Positions 1-9,473 of a stretch of 64,000 bases of DNA are shown here, one piece after another; the first letter of the stretch is position 1; every line of letters begins with the position of its first letter. The translations under genes and the position numbers were made by a program. This DNA comes from an uncultured euryarchaeote. Its GTDB lineage: Archaea > Thermoplasmatota > Poseidoniia > Poseidoniales > Poseidoniaceae. Where the stretch lies: the NCBI GenBank assembly GCA_937892945.1, contig CALBIL010000098.1, positions 1 to 64,000 of the forward strand. The letters run 5' to 3'. The notes beneath the pieces are model-generated. The model saw nothing but the letters and a program-made list of their open reading frames with translations, did no database searches and was not told the origin of the DNA.

Positions 1-7
1 AAAAACG

Positions 8-2716
8 ATGCTTGCTGCAGGACTTGTATGCTTACTTCTGAGCGGCGGGCTTTCCATGCTCTCTACAGGTGGAGTCCAAGATGCAGTAGACGAAACATTT
101 GCGACCTACACAAAAGATACAGCATGTGCAAACGATGATTGTACAGAAGCAGAGCCTGATTGGGCAGTTTCTACTTCTCAGCGGGACTATTCCGCTTGGT
201 CAATCTCAAATCTTGACGATATGATGGCCAACGGTTCAGAACCGACCTACGATGAGCTTGGGCCGTTCACTTACGATATTACCAGTACCAAAACCATTAC
301 TGGCTATGATGAAACAAATGGCACTCTGACATACACTCAAGTCAAGTCACATCAATGCGCTGCAGAAAGTGAAAATCCTTGTGACACTCCTGTAACTCAA
401 ATCAACATTGGATTCCAACCACAGGTGATCGGCGCAACAGGAATGGCAATTAATGGAATTATGGATGCGACAAAGGCTGGATTCGCTGCTGGTGCGATCG
501 GTAATGAGATGGAATCCTTCTCCGCTGGAAAAGCAACAGCAGATGGAATTGCAACTTCTTACGGTGGTATCCAAATGGGCGCAATGACCGAAGGAACACC
601 AGTCGATGCTGCAAACGCATCAATGATGATCGGAAAGGGCTGGTATGATGCATTTGATGCATTCTTTGCTCTCACGAACGGTTCACAAATGAACAATATG
701 ACTGGAAATGAAGAAATGATAACCTACACCCAAGCCATTCAAGCCGCTCAATTAATGGCAGCAGGTGGACCAGGAAACGAATCGGCAATTACATTCACAG
801 GTAACCAATCTATTGGTAACCTCTCCGCTGCATTTGAGACAGCAATGATGCCAACTGGCGAAGATGCTTCACTTACCAGCATGCAAGGCGTTCTCATCCT
901 TGCTGGTCACTGTAACGCTTTCGCTACCGCAACTTATGGTGAAGTCATGGCTGATGCAGCAAATGGCTTTGCAAACGTTGGGACAATGCAAAGAGCAAGT
1001 ATCTGGGGCTATGCATCCGCTGACATCAACGCTACAATCGCAACAGACTTTGCGGTATGTTTCGGTGTTGGAGGAACATTCTCAATGACTCACGGTGGGG
1101 CTGATGATGATTGGTTCCAAGATCCTCTTGCAGTCAATGCTTCAACACGTATGATGAACTATCTTGGTGTTGACATCGATAACACAGTTGCAATGGGTCT
1201 TCTCTTTGGTGGACAAGGAACTGCCATGCCAACAGGTATCCTTGCAACCAATGCAGTTGACGAGGATGATTCTCCAACTGCTTTCGGAATTGCAGCATTT
1301 GCAGGCATGGACTCAGCCACGGCAATGACAACCTACGGCCTCGATGCAACACAATATGCTGCAGTCGGAGCATGGGTTGGCGGATGGTTGACAAGCACAA
1401 GTGCTCTTCCAATGATTCTCCTTGGTGGAAGTGGTACAATGACTGCAGAACAATACGTCAATATTTCCTTTGGCGCAGAAGATCCAGTCAACCCCGGTGA
1501 GTATCTTGCCAGCAGCCTGAACTTAGGAGGTACATGGGGACTTATCGGTGCATCTTTTGGCGCTCCGGCAGTCGAGTTGACCGCTGCCCAATCAGGTAAC
1601 CTCCTCTATGGTCCACTTGGACTCACAACTTCAGCGGGAGCAACAATATTCCTATACGGTGAACTATCTGGAAAAACCCCTCCAATTGATTTCACCACAA
1701 TGCAAGCCGGACCACAAATGGAATGGAATGCTTCAACGATTGCAACACTCTACGGAATCGATGTAAATGCAGCAAGCGCAGTTCGCGCTTTGATGATGGG
1801 TCCAATCTATGGCGAAACATCAGAATCGTTCGTACCAGGATTTTTGATGAGTTCATTCGGAACGACGCAGTATTTGGAACAACCTGTGAGTGCGTGGTTA
1901 TTCGGATGGCACGATCCAGTTAGCGCTTTCCTTGCTTCTGGAAACCCAATGGACATGACGGTTGGATGGGCTTCTCTCGATACCAATGAAACATACTACG
2001 GCTCTGACGGAGTTCTCAATGGTAACGGAACATCATACACAATTTGCACTGGAGAAGTTGCAGGATGTGACAAAGGAGAATCTGTATTAGAAGATGGCTC
2101 CAACGAATTGCCATGGCATAACACCAGAATGCAAGCAGCAACCTTTGGATTGATTGGAGTTGAATACCTCGACGGTGCAACCGGCGGATTCCTTACAGGA
2201 ACCGACGACAAGGTCGATGTATCAGGCTATGCAGTCGTTCCAGTTACTTGTGACGCAACAGGAACCGTTGAAAATATTCCAGTTGATGTTTGTACGGCAT
2301 CTGTTGAAGCAACAACACGTTCCATTCAAGCAAAGAACTTGAAAACATTCACTTTACTAGATGCAACACCGAGCGCTCTACCAATTTTCTTGGGCAGCGA
2401 TATTACATTGAAGAGTGAAAAACTATCTGGTTTGATTATTGCTGGTGAATCTACAACAACATTCTACTTGGACACCCGTCAAAATACAAACATGACAACA
2501 CCTCCTCAAATGTCTGATTTGAATAAGGTTTTCACAATCAAGTCATCATCGATGATAGGTGCTGCAGATGCTGATGAAATGGAAAGTTCAATCGTGACCA
2601 ATCAGGAAACGTTCACATATTGGACAAACTTCGACGTCCCAACAGATTACTTAGCACCACTTCTTTACATCGGTGCAATTGTCTGTTTGTTGATGGCAAC
2701 CCGAAAAGACGAGTGA
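8..2716 (+). CDS. Large two-anchor surface protein, CD36/LIMP-2-like
   Basis: A hydrophobic segment at residues 2-20 and a second at about 881-897, followed by a short basic end, imply a large extracellular domain held by both termini. Residues 61-73 (YSAWSISNLDDMM) and ELGPFTY at 83-89, followed by a stretch rich in N, T and Y, resemble the start of the CD36/LIMP-2 ectodomain, where an 'NP..v..G..P...E.GPY.Y' signature is conserved; the two-anchor topology is also that of CD36. The middle is rich in Gly, Ala, Met and Thr with many N-x-S/T sites, and at 902 residues it is about twice the usual CD36 length. The reading frame is open to the left window edge, so the true start may lie upstream. 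Family assignment is inference; a novel archaeal surface protein is the alternative. Confidence 0.6.
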   Translation: MLAAGLVCLLLSGGLSMLSTGGVQDAVDETFATYTKDTACANDDCTEAEPDWAVSTSQRDYSAWSISNLDDMMANGSEPTYDELGPFTYDITSTKTITGYDETNGTLTYTQVKSHQCAAESENPCDTPVTQINIGFQPQVIGATGMAINGIMDATKAGFAAGAIGNEMESFSAGKATADGIATSYGGIQMGAMTEGTPVDAANASMMIGKGWYDAFDAFFALTNGSQMNNMTGNEEMITYTQAIQAAQLMAAGGPGNESAITFTGNQSIGNLSAAFETAMMPTGEDASLTSMQGVLILAGHCNAFATATYGEVMADAANGFANVGTMQRASIWGYASADINATIATDFAVCFGVGGTFSMTHGGADDDWFQDPLAVNASTRMMNYLGVDIDNTVAMGLLFGGQGTAMPTGILATNAVDEDDSPTAFGIAAFAGMDSATAMTTYGLDATQYAAVGAWVGGWLTSTSALPMILLGGSGTMTAEQYVNISFGAEDPVNPGEYLASSLNLGGTWGLIGASFGAPAVELTAAQSGNLLYGPLGLTTSAGATIFLYGELSGKTPPIDFTTMQAGPQMEWNASTIATLYGIDVNAASAVRALMMGPIYGETSESFVPGFLMSSFGTTQYLEQPVSAWLFGWHDPVSAFLASGNPMDMTVGWASLDTNETYYGSDGVLNGNGTSYTICTGEVAGCDKGESVLEDGSNELPWHNTRMQAATFGLIGVEYLDGATGGFLTGTDDKVDVSGYAVVPVTCDATGTVENIPVDVCTASVEATTRSIQAKNLKTFTLLDATPSALPIFLGSDITLKSEKLSGLIIAGESTTTFYLDTRQNTNMTTPPQMSDLNKVFTIKSSSMIGAADADEMESSIVTNQETFTYWTNFDVPTDYLAPLLYIGAIVCLLMATRKDE

Positions 2717-2723
2717 AACATAC

Positions 2724-2741
2724 ATTCATCTTACGATGAAT
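2724..2741. terminator. Inverted repeat after the CD36-like gene
   Basis: ATTCATC and GATGAAT form a perfect 7-bp stem around a TTAC loop, 8 bases after the stop codon. There is no clear T-tract, so a terminator role is only suggested by position between convergent genes. Confidence 0.25.
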
Positions 2742-2847
2742 TGAGTGCGTGAGCGCTCAAAGTTTCGACGAATCGACGTCTTTATTGACGCGGTGACATT
2801 GTGATCTTGTCGTAACGTGCCCACTGACTTGGTTTTGTCACAGTTGA

Positions 2848-2862
2848 GAGTGCATAGCACTC
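2848..2862. terminator. Inverted repeat at the purM 3' end
   Basis: GAGTGC-ATA-GCACTC is a perfect 6-bp stem overlapping the purM stop codon. It lies in the convergent space with the upstream plus-strand gene. It could help end transcription; no U-run follows on the minus strand. Confidence 0.25.
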
Positions 2863-3985
2863 AGTAATGTGAGAATTCCACGCCTTCAATGGCATGGGTG
2901 ACTTTGTGACCTTGGTCATGAACGTGCCCGATGACTTGTGTGCCGATCATACGCTCGTTCAACCAAGCACAGATTGTTTCAGCGTGCTGCTTTGATACGG
3001 CAAGAATCATTCCAGTGCCCATGTTGAAGGTTCGATACATCTCACGAGTCTCGACGCCACCGACTTCTTGTAACCACTCAAATTCTGGGTGAGGGGCTAA
3101 AGGCGAACCGATATGCCAGCCGAGAGAGCCATGGAGTCGGAGAAGATTGGAGAGACCACCGCCAGTGACGTGGCAGATAGCACGTATATCCGAAAGGGCG
3201 AACTCTGATTCAGTGGTTTCAGCATGCTTCAAAAGGTCAACAATAGGGTCGCAGTAAATCCGTGTTGGATTCAAGAACACTTCACCAAGGGTGAATTGTG
3301 AATCATCGTTTCCTTCGAAATGCATGACACTGCGGCCAACACTGGCTACATTGAACGGGGCATTATCGGTATATTGGTGTCCAGCATGTTCCATAACTCG
3401 CCGAACCAAAGAATAGCCATTCGAGTGTACGCCCGATGAAGGAAGTCCAATGAGTACATCTCCAGATTCCAAATGTTCTCCAGTGATGGCATTGCCTTTC
3501 TTGACGTAGCCAAGCGCAGTTCCTGAAAGGTCAAGTTCAGTTACTATACCAGGTAAAGATGCAGTCTCTCCTCCAGCTAAAGTCACTCTTGCCAATCGGC
3601 AAGCCTCAGCGAGCGATGCTCCAAGAGCCGCATGAATTTCAGGGTCGGGTTTTGGAACAGCCACATAATCAACAAAAGCAATTGGTTCAGCGCCAACGCA
3701 CAGTAAATCATTGACGTTCATGGCCATACAATCAATTCCAACACCACCCCACTGTTTGAGCAAAGATGCGATTTGTAATTTACTTCCAACTCCATCCGTA
3801 GCAAGAGCGAGCAAAGAATCTCCGAATTCGATTAATCCACCAAAACCACCCGGTAGGTCGACTGGTGCACCAGGTGTTCCCGCAGGACGACTGGATGCGC
3901 TCAGTGATGCGATAAGAGAGGCGACAGCAGCCCCTTCAAGGTCAATATCGACACCAGCACTCGCATAGTCCATGGGTTCGGCCAT
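2861..3985 (-). CDS. purM: Phosphoribosylformylglycinamidine cyclo-ligase (AIR synthetase)
   Basis: PurM closes the imidazole ring in the fifth step of purine synthesis (FGAM + ATP to AIR) in the cytoplasm. The protein (374 aa) starts with the family's DYASAGVDID segment, then GGFGGL, ALATDGVGSKL and CMAMNVNDLLCVGAEP, the ATP/substrate-binding core of the PurM/PurL/SelD fold, and later LIGLPSSGVHSNGYSLVR and HVTGGGLSNLLR. Length is close to the usual 340-350 with a slightly extended N-terminus. The ATG start is preceded by an AAGGTGG ribosome-binding site. It is followed on the plus strand by a convergent gene; no other purine gene is in the window. Confidence 0.93.
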   Translation of the reverse strand: MAEPMDYASAGVDIDLEGAAVASLIASLSASSRPAGTPGAPVDLPGGFGGLIEFGDSLLALATDGVGSKLQIASLLKQWGGVGIDCMAMNVNDLLCVGAEPIAFVDYVAVPKPDPEIHAALGASLAEACRLARVTLAGGETASLPGIVTELDLSGTALGYVKKGNAITGEHLESGDVLIGLPSSGVHSNGYSLVRRVMEHAGHQYTDNAPFNVASVGRSVMHFEGNDDSQFTLGEVFLNPTRIYCDPIVDLLKHAETTESEFALSDIRAICHVTGGGLSNLLRLHGSLGWHIGSPLAPHPEFEWLQEVGGVETREMYRTFNMGTGMILAVSKQHAETICAWLNERMIGTQVIGHVHDQGHKVTHAIEGVEFSHY

Positions 3986-4040
3986 ACCACCTTCAAAAGA
4001 AGGCGTTTGAAGAACTCACCGCCTCGGTAATGTGTTGAAA

Positions 4041-5063
4041 TTACGACAAGACATTGGATAATTTGGCAAAACTCGAGTCTAATCTAAAGTCAATTCCTGA
4101 ATGCGTACCATCGAATTCTTCCCATTGGTGAGGGACTTCAAGAGCCATTAAACGTTCAACAAATCGCCGACTTCCATATTGGATGTGATATTGGTCTCTG
4201 TTACCACAATCAATGAAGAAGCACTTCAATTGGGCAAGAGAATCATGTTCGGATTCAATCAGAGTGAGTGGGTCATAGTTCATCCAACGTGCCCATGCTT
4301 CTTCTTCAAGAACTGCCGTCTTTTCATCAAGTGGTAATCTAATACCGAGAGGATTGTCTTCAGTCGGTGGTTGCGGATCATAGGAGGCAGCCATTGCACA
4401 GATCATCAAGGAATGAAAATCAGGTCCAGATAGTGAAGCAGCATTTCGAATATGTTGGACATAACCAGCAACGCCACCAAACCGCTGTACGTGAGTTAAT
4501 GTTTCAGCAAAAGTTGGTAAGAACATTGTTTCAAAACCAACATCGCCTGAGTGACAAGCGATGGCATCCCATGCACCCGGTTGAAGCATGACGTTCATCA
4601 AAGCCCCGTATCCACCCGAAGATTTCCCAATTAGGCCGAAATTTCCATTGGTCAAATAGCGCGATTGAACTGCAGGCTTCAGCGCCTCAGCGAGCCAAGT
4701 TGACCATTTTCCAAGTACGGGTGAATCAACGAATTGATTCCCGCCAAGGGAGGTGAATGTATCAGGCATTACCAAGACTACGGGGGCCATCTCTCCAGAC
4801 TTTACTAATCGCTCATGCCGTTGCGGTAATGTTTCTGCGAACGCTTTCCATCCTGCTCTTGCAGGGCCGGATGAAGTAAATGGAGCCAGATAAATCAAGA
4901 CCGGTAACTCTTTTCCTTGTTCCATTAGTTTGATTCCTTCAGGCGAGATGTGTGTGAGAATTTCACGTTCGGTAGGATCGCCTAATCTATTTTCCAAAAG
5001 TGGGGAGTCGAGAACCCAACGTTCCAAACGACCACTGACAGGTGCAAACGAATGCTTCGGCAT
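4041..5063 (-). CDS. Putative alpha/beta-hydrolase esterase (Esterase D-like)
   Basis: A cytoplasmic serine hydrolase of the putative-esterase (PF00756-type) family; substrate unknown. The nucleophile elbow is GKSSGGYGAL (G-x-S-x-G) near residue 150, preceded by the family-typical LVMPDTFTSLGGNQF segment. A likely acid residue lies in FIDCGNRDQYH and the catalytic His in EEFDGTHSGIDFR near the C-terminus, so all three triad positions look intact. No signal peptide or membrane segment is visible. It is transcribed in the same direction as purM, about 55 bases upstream, and diverges from mcm across a roughly 200-base intergenic region. Confidence 0.8.
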   Translation of the reverse strand: MPKHSFAPVSGRLERWVLDSPLLENRLGDPTEREILTHISPEGIKLMEQGKELPVLIYLAPFTSSGPARAGWKAFAETLPQRHERLVKSGEMAPVVLVMPDTFTSLGGNQFVDSPVLGKWSTWLAEALKPAVQSRYLTNGNFGLIGKSSGGYGALMNVMLQPGAWDAIACHSGDVGFETMFLPTFAETLTHVQRFGGVAGYVQHIRNAASLSGPDFHSLMICAMAASYDPQPPTEDNPLGIRLPLDEKTAVLEEEAWARWMNYDPLTLIESEHDSLAQLKCFFIDCGNRDQYHIQYGSRRFVERLMALEVPHQWEEFDGTHSGIDFRLDSSFAKLSNVLS

Positions 5064-5130
5064 GGTTCAAGCGACGGCCTCCTTCCTCATCTTATCTGCG
5101 GTTGTGGCCCTTTGGCAGTGGACATGAATT

Positions 5131-5149
5131 TCCAGTGTAAACGATGGCC
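5131..5149 (+). other. ORB-like repeat 1 upstream of mcm
   Basis: TCCAGTGTAAACGATGG is a 16-of-17 match to a second copy 35 bases downstream. The copy here has T for G at the ninth position, which breaks the TCCA/TGGA dyad, and it lacks the following G-run. Together with copy 2 it resembles a degenerate archaeal origin recognition box. Confidence 0.45.
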
Positions 5150-5165
5150 GTCATACCTCACATTC

Positions 5166-5185
5166 TCCAGTGGAAACGATGGGGT
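5166..5185 (+). other. ORB-like repeat 2 upstream of mcm
   Basis: TCCAGTGGAAACGATGGGG has the three hallmarks of the archaeal mini-ORB bound by Orc1/Cdc6 as I remember it: a TCCA-G-TGGA dyad, an AAAC core and a downstream G-run (continuing GGGGTAGGG). It ends about 80 bases before the mcm start, so it may mark an origin or an mcm operator. Confidence 0.5.
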
Positions 5186-5262
5186 AGGGTTTCCGCGAGG
5201 CTATGGCTAAATACGGTAGGCAATAATGTTGGGAAGTCGGGACCCAATCCCGCGATTCATAG

Positions 5263-7392
5263 GTGACCAAAATGCTTCAAGAATTCGACCTTCCTGCACG
5301 CTGGACTTCTTTGATCCAAGACCACTTTGCCGAGTCTGTACACAATCTCGCTCAAATGTGGCCAGACGAGCAATCGCTTGAAGTTTCATACCGTGTCATC
5401 GAAGGCTTTGATCATGAATTCGCACACGATATCGTCCAACACCCAGAACTCCACTTCCATGCATCAAACCAGGCCCTACGCCAATTCCTAATGGATGCAG
5501 GTCACAGCACGATGTACCCCTTTGTTCGAATCATTCACCTTCCCGTTGACCAAGTTCGAACCGTCTCTCAATTACGAGCCGACGACATCGGAATCATGCT
5601 CGCAATCGATGCAGTAACGACTAAAATTTCTGGAGTTCGTCCGCGAATTTATGCAGCGACTTTCGAATGTGTTGCTTGTGGCCACTCCATGGTCATCAAT
5701 CAACCCAATGAGCAGGAATTGATTGAACCAATTGAGTGTCAACAATTGGATGGAGGGTGCGGTAGAGCAAAACGTCAAACTCGCTTTGAATTAAATCAGA
5801 AAGATTCAATCCTTATCAATTCACAATTTATGGAATTACAAGAATTGCCTGAGCAAATGAAAGGTGGAATTCAGCCAGAACGAATCACCTGCATTGCAGA
5901 ACATGACTTGGCCGGAAAGCTCAATCCTGGAGACCGTGTCAAAGCCAACGGAGTTTTGTTCATTCGTTCACAAAGGAAAGGCGGAAAAGACACTCCAGTG
6001 TTCGATATCTTCCTTCGCATTCATTCAATTGAACGGCAAAACATTCCTCTCGAAGAAATTGTCATCACTGAGGATGAAGAATTAGAAATTAAGGAATTTG
6101 CACGCCGTCCGGATATTTTCGAACTTTTCACCAACAGTATCGCTCCTTCGATTTTTGGAATGAACTATGTAAAACAGTCCTTGGCGTTACAATTGTTTGG
6201 TGGTGTTGCCCGACTCAATTCCGATGGAACTCGGAATCGTGGTGATATCCACATTTTACTGATGGGCGACCCTGGGGTGGCAAAATCACAATTACTCAAT
6301 TACATGTCAACTATCTCGCCACGTGGTCGATTCACTTCGGGACAATCAGCATCCGCTGCAGGTTTGACAGCAGCTGCAGTTCAGGACCCTGCTGCTGATG
6401 GGCGATGGACTTTGGAGGCTGGAGCATTGGTTCTTGCCGACCTTGGCTTAGCCGCTATTGACGAATTCGACAAAATGAATGAAGGCGATCGTTCGAGTAT
6501 GCACGAAGCAATGGAACAACAGAAGATTTCGATTTCTAAAGCAGGAATTAACGCGAGCCTCCGCACTCGTTGCGCAGTTTTGGCTGCGGCGAATCCAAAG
6601 AACGGCCGTTTTGAGGATGTGTCTGAAGTTCCATTCACTGCTCAAATTAATCTCGCTCCGCCTTTGGTTTCACGATTCGATATCATTTGGCTGTTGACTG
6701 ATAAGTCCGATCAGGAAAAGGACGCAAAAATTGCTCACCACATCATCAGTAACCGTTTACAGGGTGTCAGTGAATTACTTGTCAATGAAGGCAGTGCACC
6801 AGATCCGACCAAGACATCATCTCGTTCAGGTGTGGAAAAGAATGATGAGCATGGAGAAGTACTTTCCCGTGATTTAATTCGAAAGTATATTGCGTATTCG
6901 AAGCGAACAGTTCATCCTCACCTTGAACAAGATGCGCGAGATGCTATTGTCAATTTTTACGTCGAAACTCGAAAACAAATCGGGGACTCGAACGACAGCG
7001 TTGCCATTACCGCACGTTCTCTTGAGGCGTTAGCCCGTTTAGCAGAAGCCAGCGCTCGTATCCGTTTATCCCAAGTCGCAACGCTTGAAGATGCGGAAAG
7101 GGCAGTACGAATGACTCGATTTTGGCGAGAAGAACTCATGGGTGGAAATTTCGATGAAACAACTCTTGTAACCGGAAAGAAAGGAACCGTTCGTAACCGA
7201 GAGAAAGCCATCATGGAAATTGTAGCTTCCTTAGCAGCAAACGGTGGGGGAATTGCTCAATTGCTTGAAGTCTTCAATGAAGCAGAACGATACGACATCG
7301 ACAGAGCAACCGCAGAAGATGTTATCGACAAACTCTGCCAACATGGGCGAATGCTCCGACCCTCGGGTTACGATACCTTACAAATTGCTTGA
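5263..7392 (+). CDS. mcm: MCM replicative DNA helicase
   Basis: The hexameric 3'-5' helicase that unwinds DNA at the archaeal fork. The order is the N-terminal DNA-binding domain, a zinc-binding region opening with C136-x2-C139 and closing with Cys residues near 163-170, then the AAA+ core: Walker A GDPGVAKSQLL at about 335-345, Walker B with IDEFDKM (D400, E401), and SRFD near 470 as the arginine finger. A C-terminal winged-helix region follows. At 709 residues it is full length and shows no intein insertion. GTG at 5263 is used as start; an ATG lies three codons later. ORB-like repeats lie upstream and gatE follows 45 bases downstream. Confidence 0.97.
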   Translation: MTKMLQEFDLPARWTSLIQDHFAESVHNLAQMWPDEQSLEVSYRVIEGFDHEFAHDIVQHPELHFHASNQALRQFLMDAGHSTMYPFVRIIHLPVDQVRTVSQLRADDIGIMLAIDAVTTKISGVRPRIYAATFECVACGHSMVINQPNEQELIEPIECQQLDGGCGRAKRQTRFELNQKDSILINSQFMELQELPEQMKGGIQPERITCIAEHDLAGKLNPGDRVKANGVLFIRSQRKGGKDTPVFDIFLRIHSIERQNIPLEEIVITEDEELEIKEFARRPDIFELFTNSIAPSIFGMNYVKQSLALQLFGGVARLNSDGTRNRGDIHILLMGDPGVAKSQLLNYMSTISPRGRFTSGQSASAAGLTAAAVQDPAADGRWTLEAGALVLADLGLAAIDEFDKMNEGDRSSMHEAMEQQKISISKAGINASLRTRCAVLAAANPKNGRFEDVSEVPFTAQINLAPPLVSRFDIIWLLTDKSDQEKDAKIAHHIISNRLQGVSELLVNEGSAPDPTKTSSRSGVEKNDEHGEVLSRDLIRKYIAYSKRTVHPHLEQDARDAIVNFYVETRKQIGDSNDSVAITARSLEALARLAEASARIRLSQVATLEDAERAVRMTRFWREELMGGNFDETTLVTGKKGTVRNREKAIMEIVASLAANGGGIAQLLEVFNEAERYDIDRATAEDVIDKLCQHGRMLRPSGYDTLQIA

Positions 7393-7437
7393 ATGTGAAG
7401 GGTTGTAGTCTTGAAGGATGAACGACTCCGGCATAAT

Positions 7438-9468
7438 ATGGCCGACCCAATTCGCACTGAGCCAATCGGCGATGTCGATGATGCCACTGCGCTTGAACCG
7501 TTACAATTGGGCTTCATGTGTGGCATTGAAGTTCATCAACAACTCGCAACAGGTAAACTTCATTCTCGCCAACCAGGCGTTCTTTACGATGTTACCATCG
7601 ATACCGTCCCTGAACAGTGGAACCGTTACCAGCGTCGCTTAAGGGCGGCTCGTGGCGAAGGTGGAGCAATTGATATTGCGGCTCGATTTGAATCTCGCCG
7701 CAACCGCTCATTTGTCTATGTTCAATCTCCAAACTCCGGCTTGATTGAATTGGATGAACAACCCCCACTCCCACTTGATAAGGAGGCGGTTTCGATTGCG
7801 TTAACGGTCTCAGCACTCCTTGAGGCAAAGCCGGTTTCTCTCCTGCAAACGATGAGAAAAACCGTCGTCGATGGTTCAAATACCAGCGGATTCCAACGAA
7901 CTTCTTTAGTTTCTACCGATGGCGTTCTTCAAACCGAGACCGGACCAGTTGGCGTTGATGTATTGTGCCTGGAAGAAGACAGTGCGCGTAAACTCGACAC
8001 GCTATCAACAGGTAATGGAGAGCAAGTCATTTACAATTTAGACCGTTTGGGTTTGCCATTGATTGAGATAGCCACAGCGCCGGATGTCCAGACACCAGAA
8101 CATGCAAAAGAAACTTCGATGGCACTTGGAAGATGTTTGCGTCAAACCCGTCAAGTTCGTAGAGGACTTGGTAGCATTCGTCAAGATCTCAACGTTTCTT
8201 TGGCGTGCGGCGACCGTGTTGAAATCAAAGGTTGTCAAGATTTGTCATGGATTCCTCGAATCATTCGTCTTGAAATGGCTCGTCAATTACATTTCTACAG
8301 GCTTGCCAATGAGTTGCGCGCTCTTCTCTCATTACCAGCCCTCGCTCCTGACCGTAGAAGTGACGATATAACTCTCGAAACTGAAGTCGCACAAGCTGTT
8401 GAGGCGCATCTTCCACTCGTGTTGGCCGATGTCAGTGAATGTTTCACCTCATGTGAATCCAAAATGGTTCAAACTGGTTTAAAGCAAGGTTTCACTATGC
8501 TTGCCCTCCCACTCCCCGGTCTTGCTGGAAAGTTTGGTAGCAAATCTTCGGATAAAGAAGGGGCTCAAATGCCTCGTCTTGGTCGAGAATTAGCAGGAGC
8601 TGCAAAACTTGCAGGGGTGAAAGGTGTTTTTCATTCTGATGAATTACCCGCATACGGAATTGAATTGGAACATGTAGGCGCAGTTCGAACACACCTCGCT
8701 CTCCAATCAAGCGATGGTTTCATCCTGTGCTTAGCCCCTCAATGGCAGGCAGAATTGGCACTTGAAAGCGTGCTGTCTCGAGCGCGTATGGCATGGCATC
8801 GAATCGCTCAAGAAGTTCGTAATGTGGTGGTCAAGAAAGGGGCACCCGAAGATGGTACAACCACGCCTATGCGGCCCTTGCCAGGAGGCGCTCGCATGTA
8901 TCCCGAAACCGATGTGCCGGTTTTCATTCTCAGCCAGGAACGATGGCAAGAAACCCTTGATTCCCTGCCGATGACGGACAGTGAACGGCGTGAGCGTATT
9001 TCTGAATACGACATTTCTGACGACCAAGCAAGTCAATTGTTGGCAAGAGAATTGGATGACCTCTTCGTCGAATACGCCTCTCAATTACCCCACAAAGGTT
9101 GGGCGAGTGTGCTCATGGAAAACGATACAGCAAAACCAGAACTTTGTGCCAACGTCATGGCCGTTAAGGAAGCAGGTCTCATTACTCGAGAATCGATCAA
9201 TGAAATTATTGAACACTTCAAAGATTTGAATCCAACCAGTGAACAGATTGCTGTGTATGGTGAGGCGCATGGTTTCAAACCCGCAGATGAAAGCGATTTA
9301 GGGGCGGTCATCGAAGGCATCGTCGCTGAACGGGCAGAGTTTGTCAAAGAGCGCGGCATGGCTGCAATGGGCCCCCTCATGGGTGTCGTGATGCAGGCAG
9401 TTGGTGCCGCAGATGGTAAAGTCGTCAGTGCCCTTCTTCGACAAGCGATCCAGAAGATTTCGGAGTGA
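7438..9468 (+). CDS. gatE: Glutamyl-tRNA(Gln) amidotransferase subunit E
   Basis: GatE, with GatD, converts Glu-tRNA(Gln) to Gln-tRNA(Gln) in archaea; it activates the glutamyl group and binds the tRNA. FMCGIEVHQQLATGKLHSR near the N-terminus is the GatB/GatE signature. The central region contains an inserted GAD-type domain (around PGLAGKFG to the PAYGIELEHVGAV segment) that distinguishes GatE from bacterial GatB, and the helical tail (Asn/Gln-type YqeY-like) closes the protein. I chose ATG at 7438 (676 aa); an in-frame TTG at 7411 would add nine residues. GatD is not in the window, so the pair is split. The stop overlaps a possible GTG start of the next gene. Confidence 0.94.
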   Translation: MADPIRTEPIGDVDDATALEPLQLGFMCGIEVHQQLATGKLHSRQPGVLYDVTIDTVPEQWNRYQRRLRAARGEGGAIDIAARFESRRNRSFVYVQSPNSGLIELDEQPPLPLDKEAVSIALTVSALLEAKPVSLLQTMRKTVVDGSNTSGFQRTSLVSTDGVLQTETGPVGVDVLCLEEDSARKLDTLSTGNGEQVIYNLDRLGLPLIEIATAPDVQTPEHAKETSMALGRCLRQTRQVRRGLGSIRQDLNVSLACGDRVEIKGCQDLSWIPRIIRLEMARQLHFYRLANELRALLSLPALAPDRRSDDITLETEVAQAVEAHLPLVLADVSECFTSCESKMVQTGLKQGFTMLALPLPGLAGKFGSKSSDKEGAQMPRLGRELAGAAKLAGVKGVFHSDELPAYGIELEHVGAVRTHLALQSSDGFILCLAPQWQAELALESVLSRARMAWHRIAQEVRNVVVKKGAPEDGTTTPMRPLPGGARMYPETDVPVFILSQERWQETLDSLPMTDSERRERISEYDISDDQASQLLARELDDLFVEYASQLPHKGWASVLMENDTAKPELCANVMAVKEAGLITRESINEIIEHFKDLNPTSEQIAVYGEAHGFKPADESDLGAVIEGIVAERAEFVKERGMAAMGPLMGVVMQAVGAADGKVVSALLRQAIQKISE

Positions 9469-9473
9469 TTCTC

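Noticed and set aside
5236..5254. Short GC-rich stem (CGGGA/TCCCG) before mcm, considered as a tRNA fragment
   Set aside because: Only one arm resembles a T-arm and the other arms and acceptor stem are missing.
5263..7392. Intein or extra domain in the MCM gene
   Set aside because: Motifs follow each other at normal spacing, so the length (709) is that of an uninterrupted MCM.
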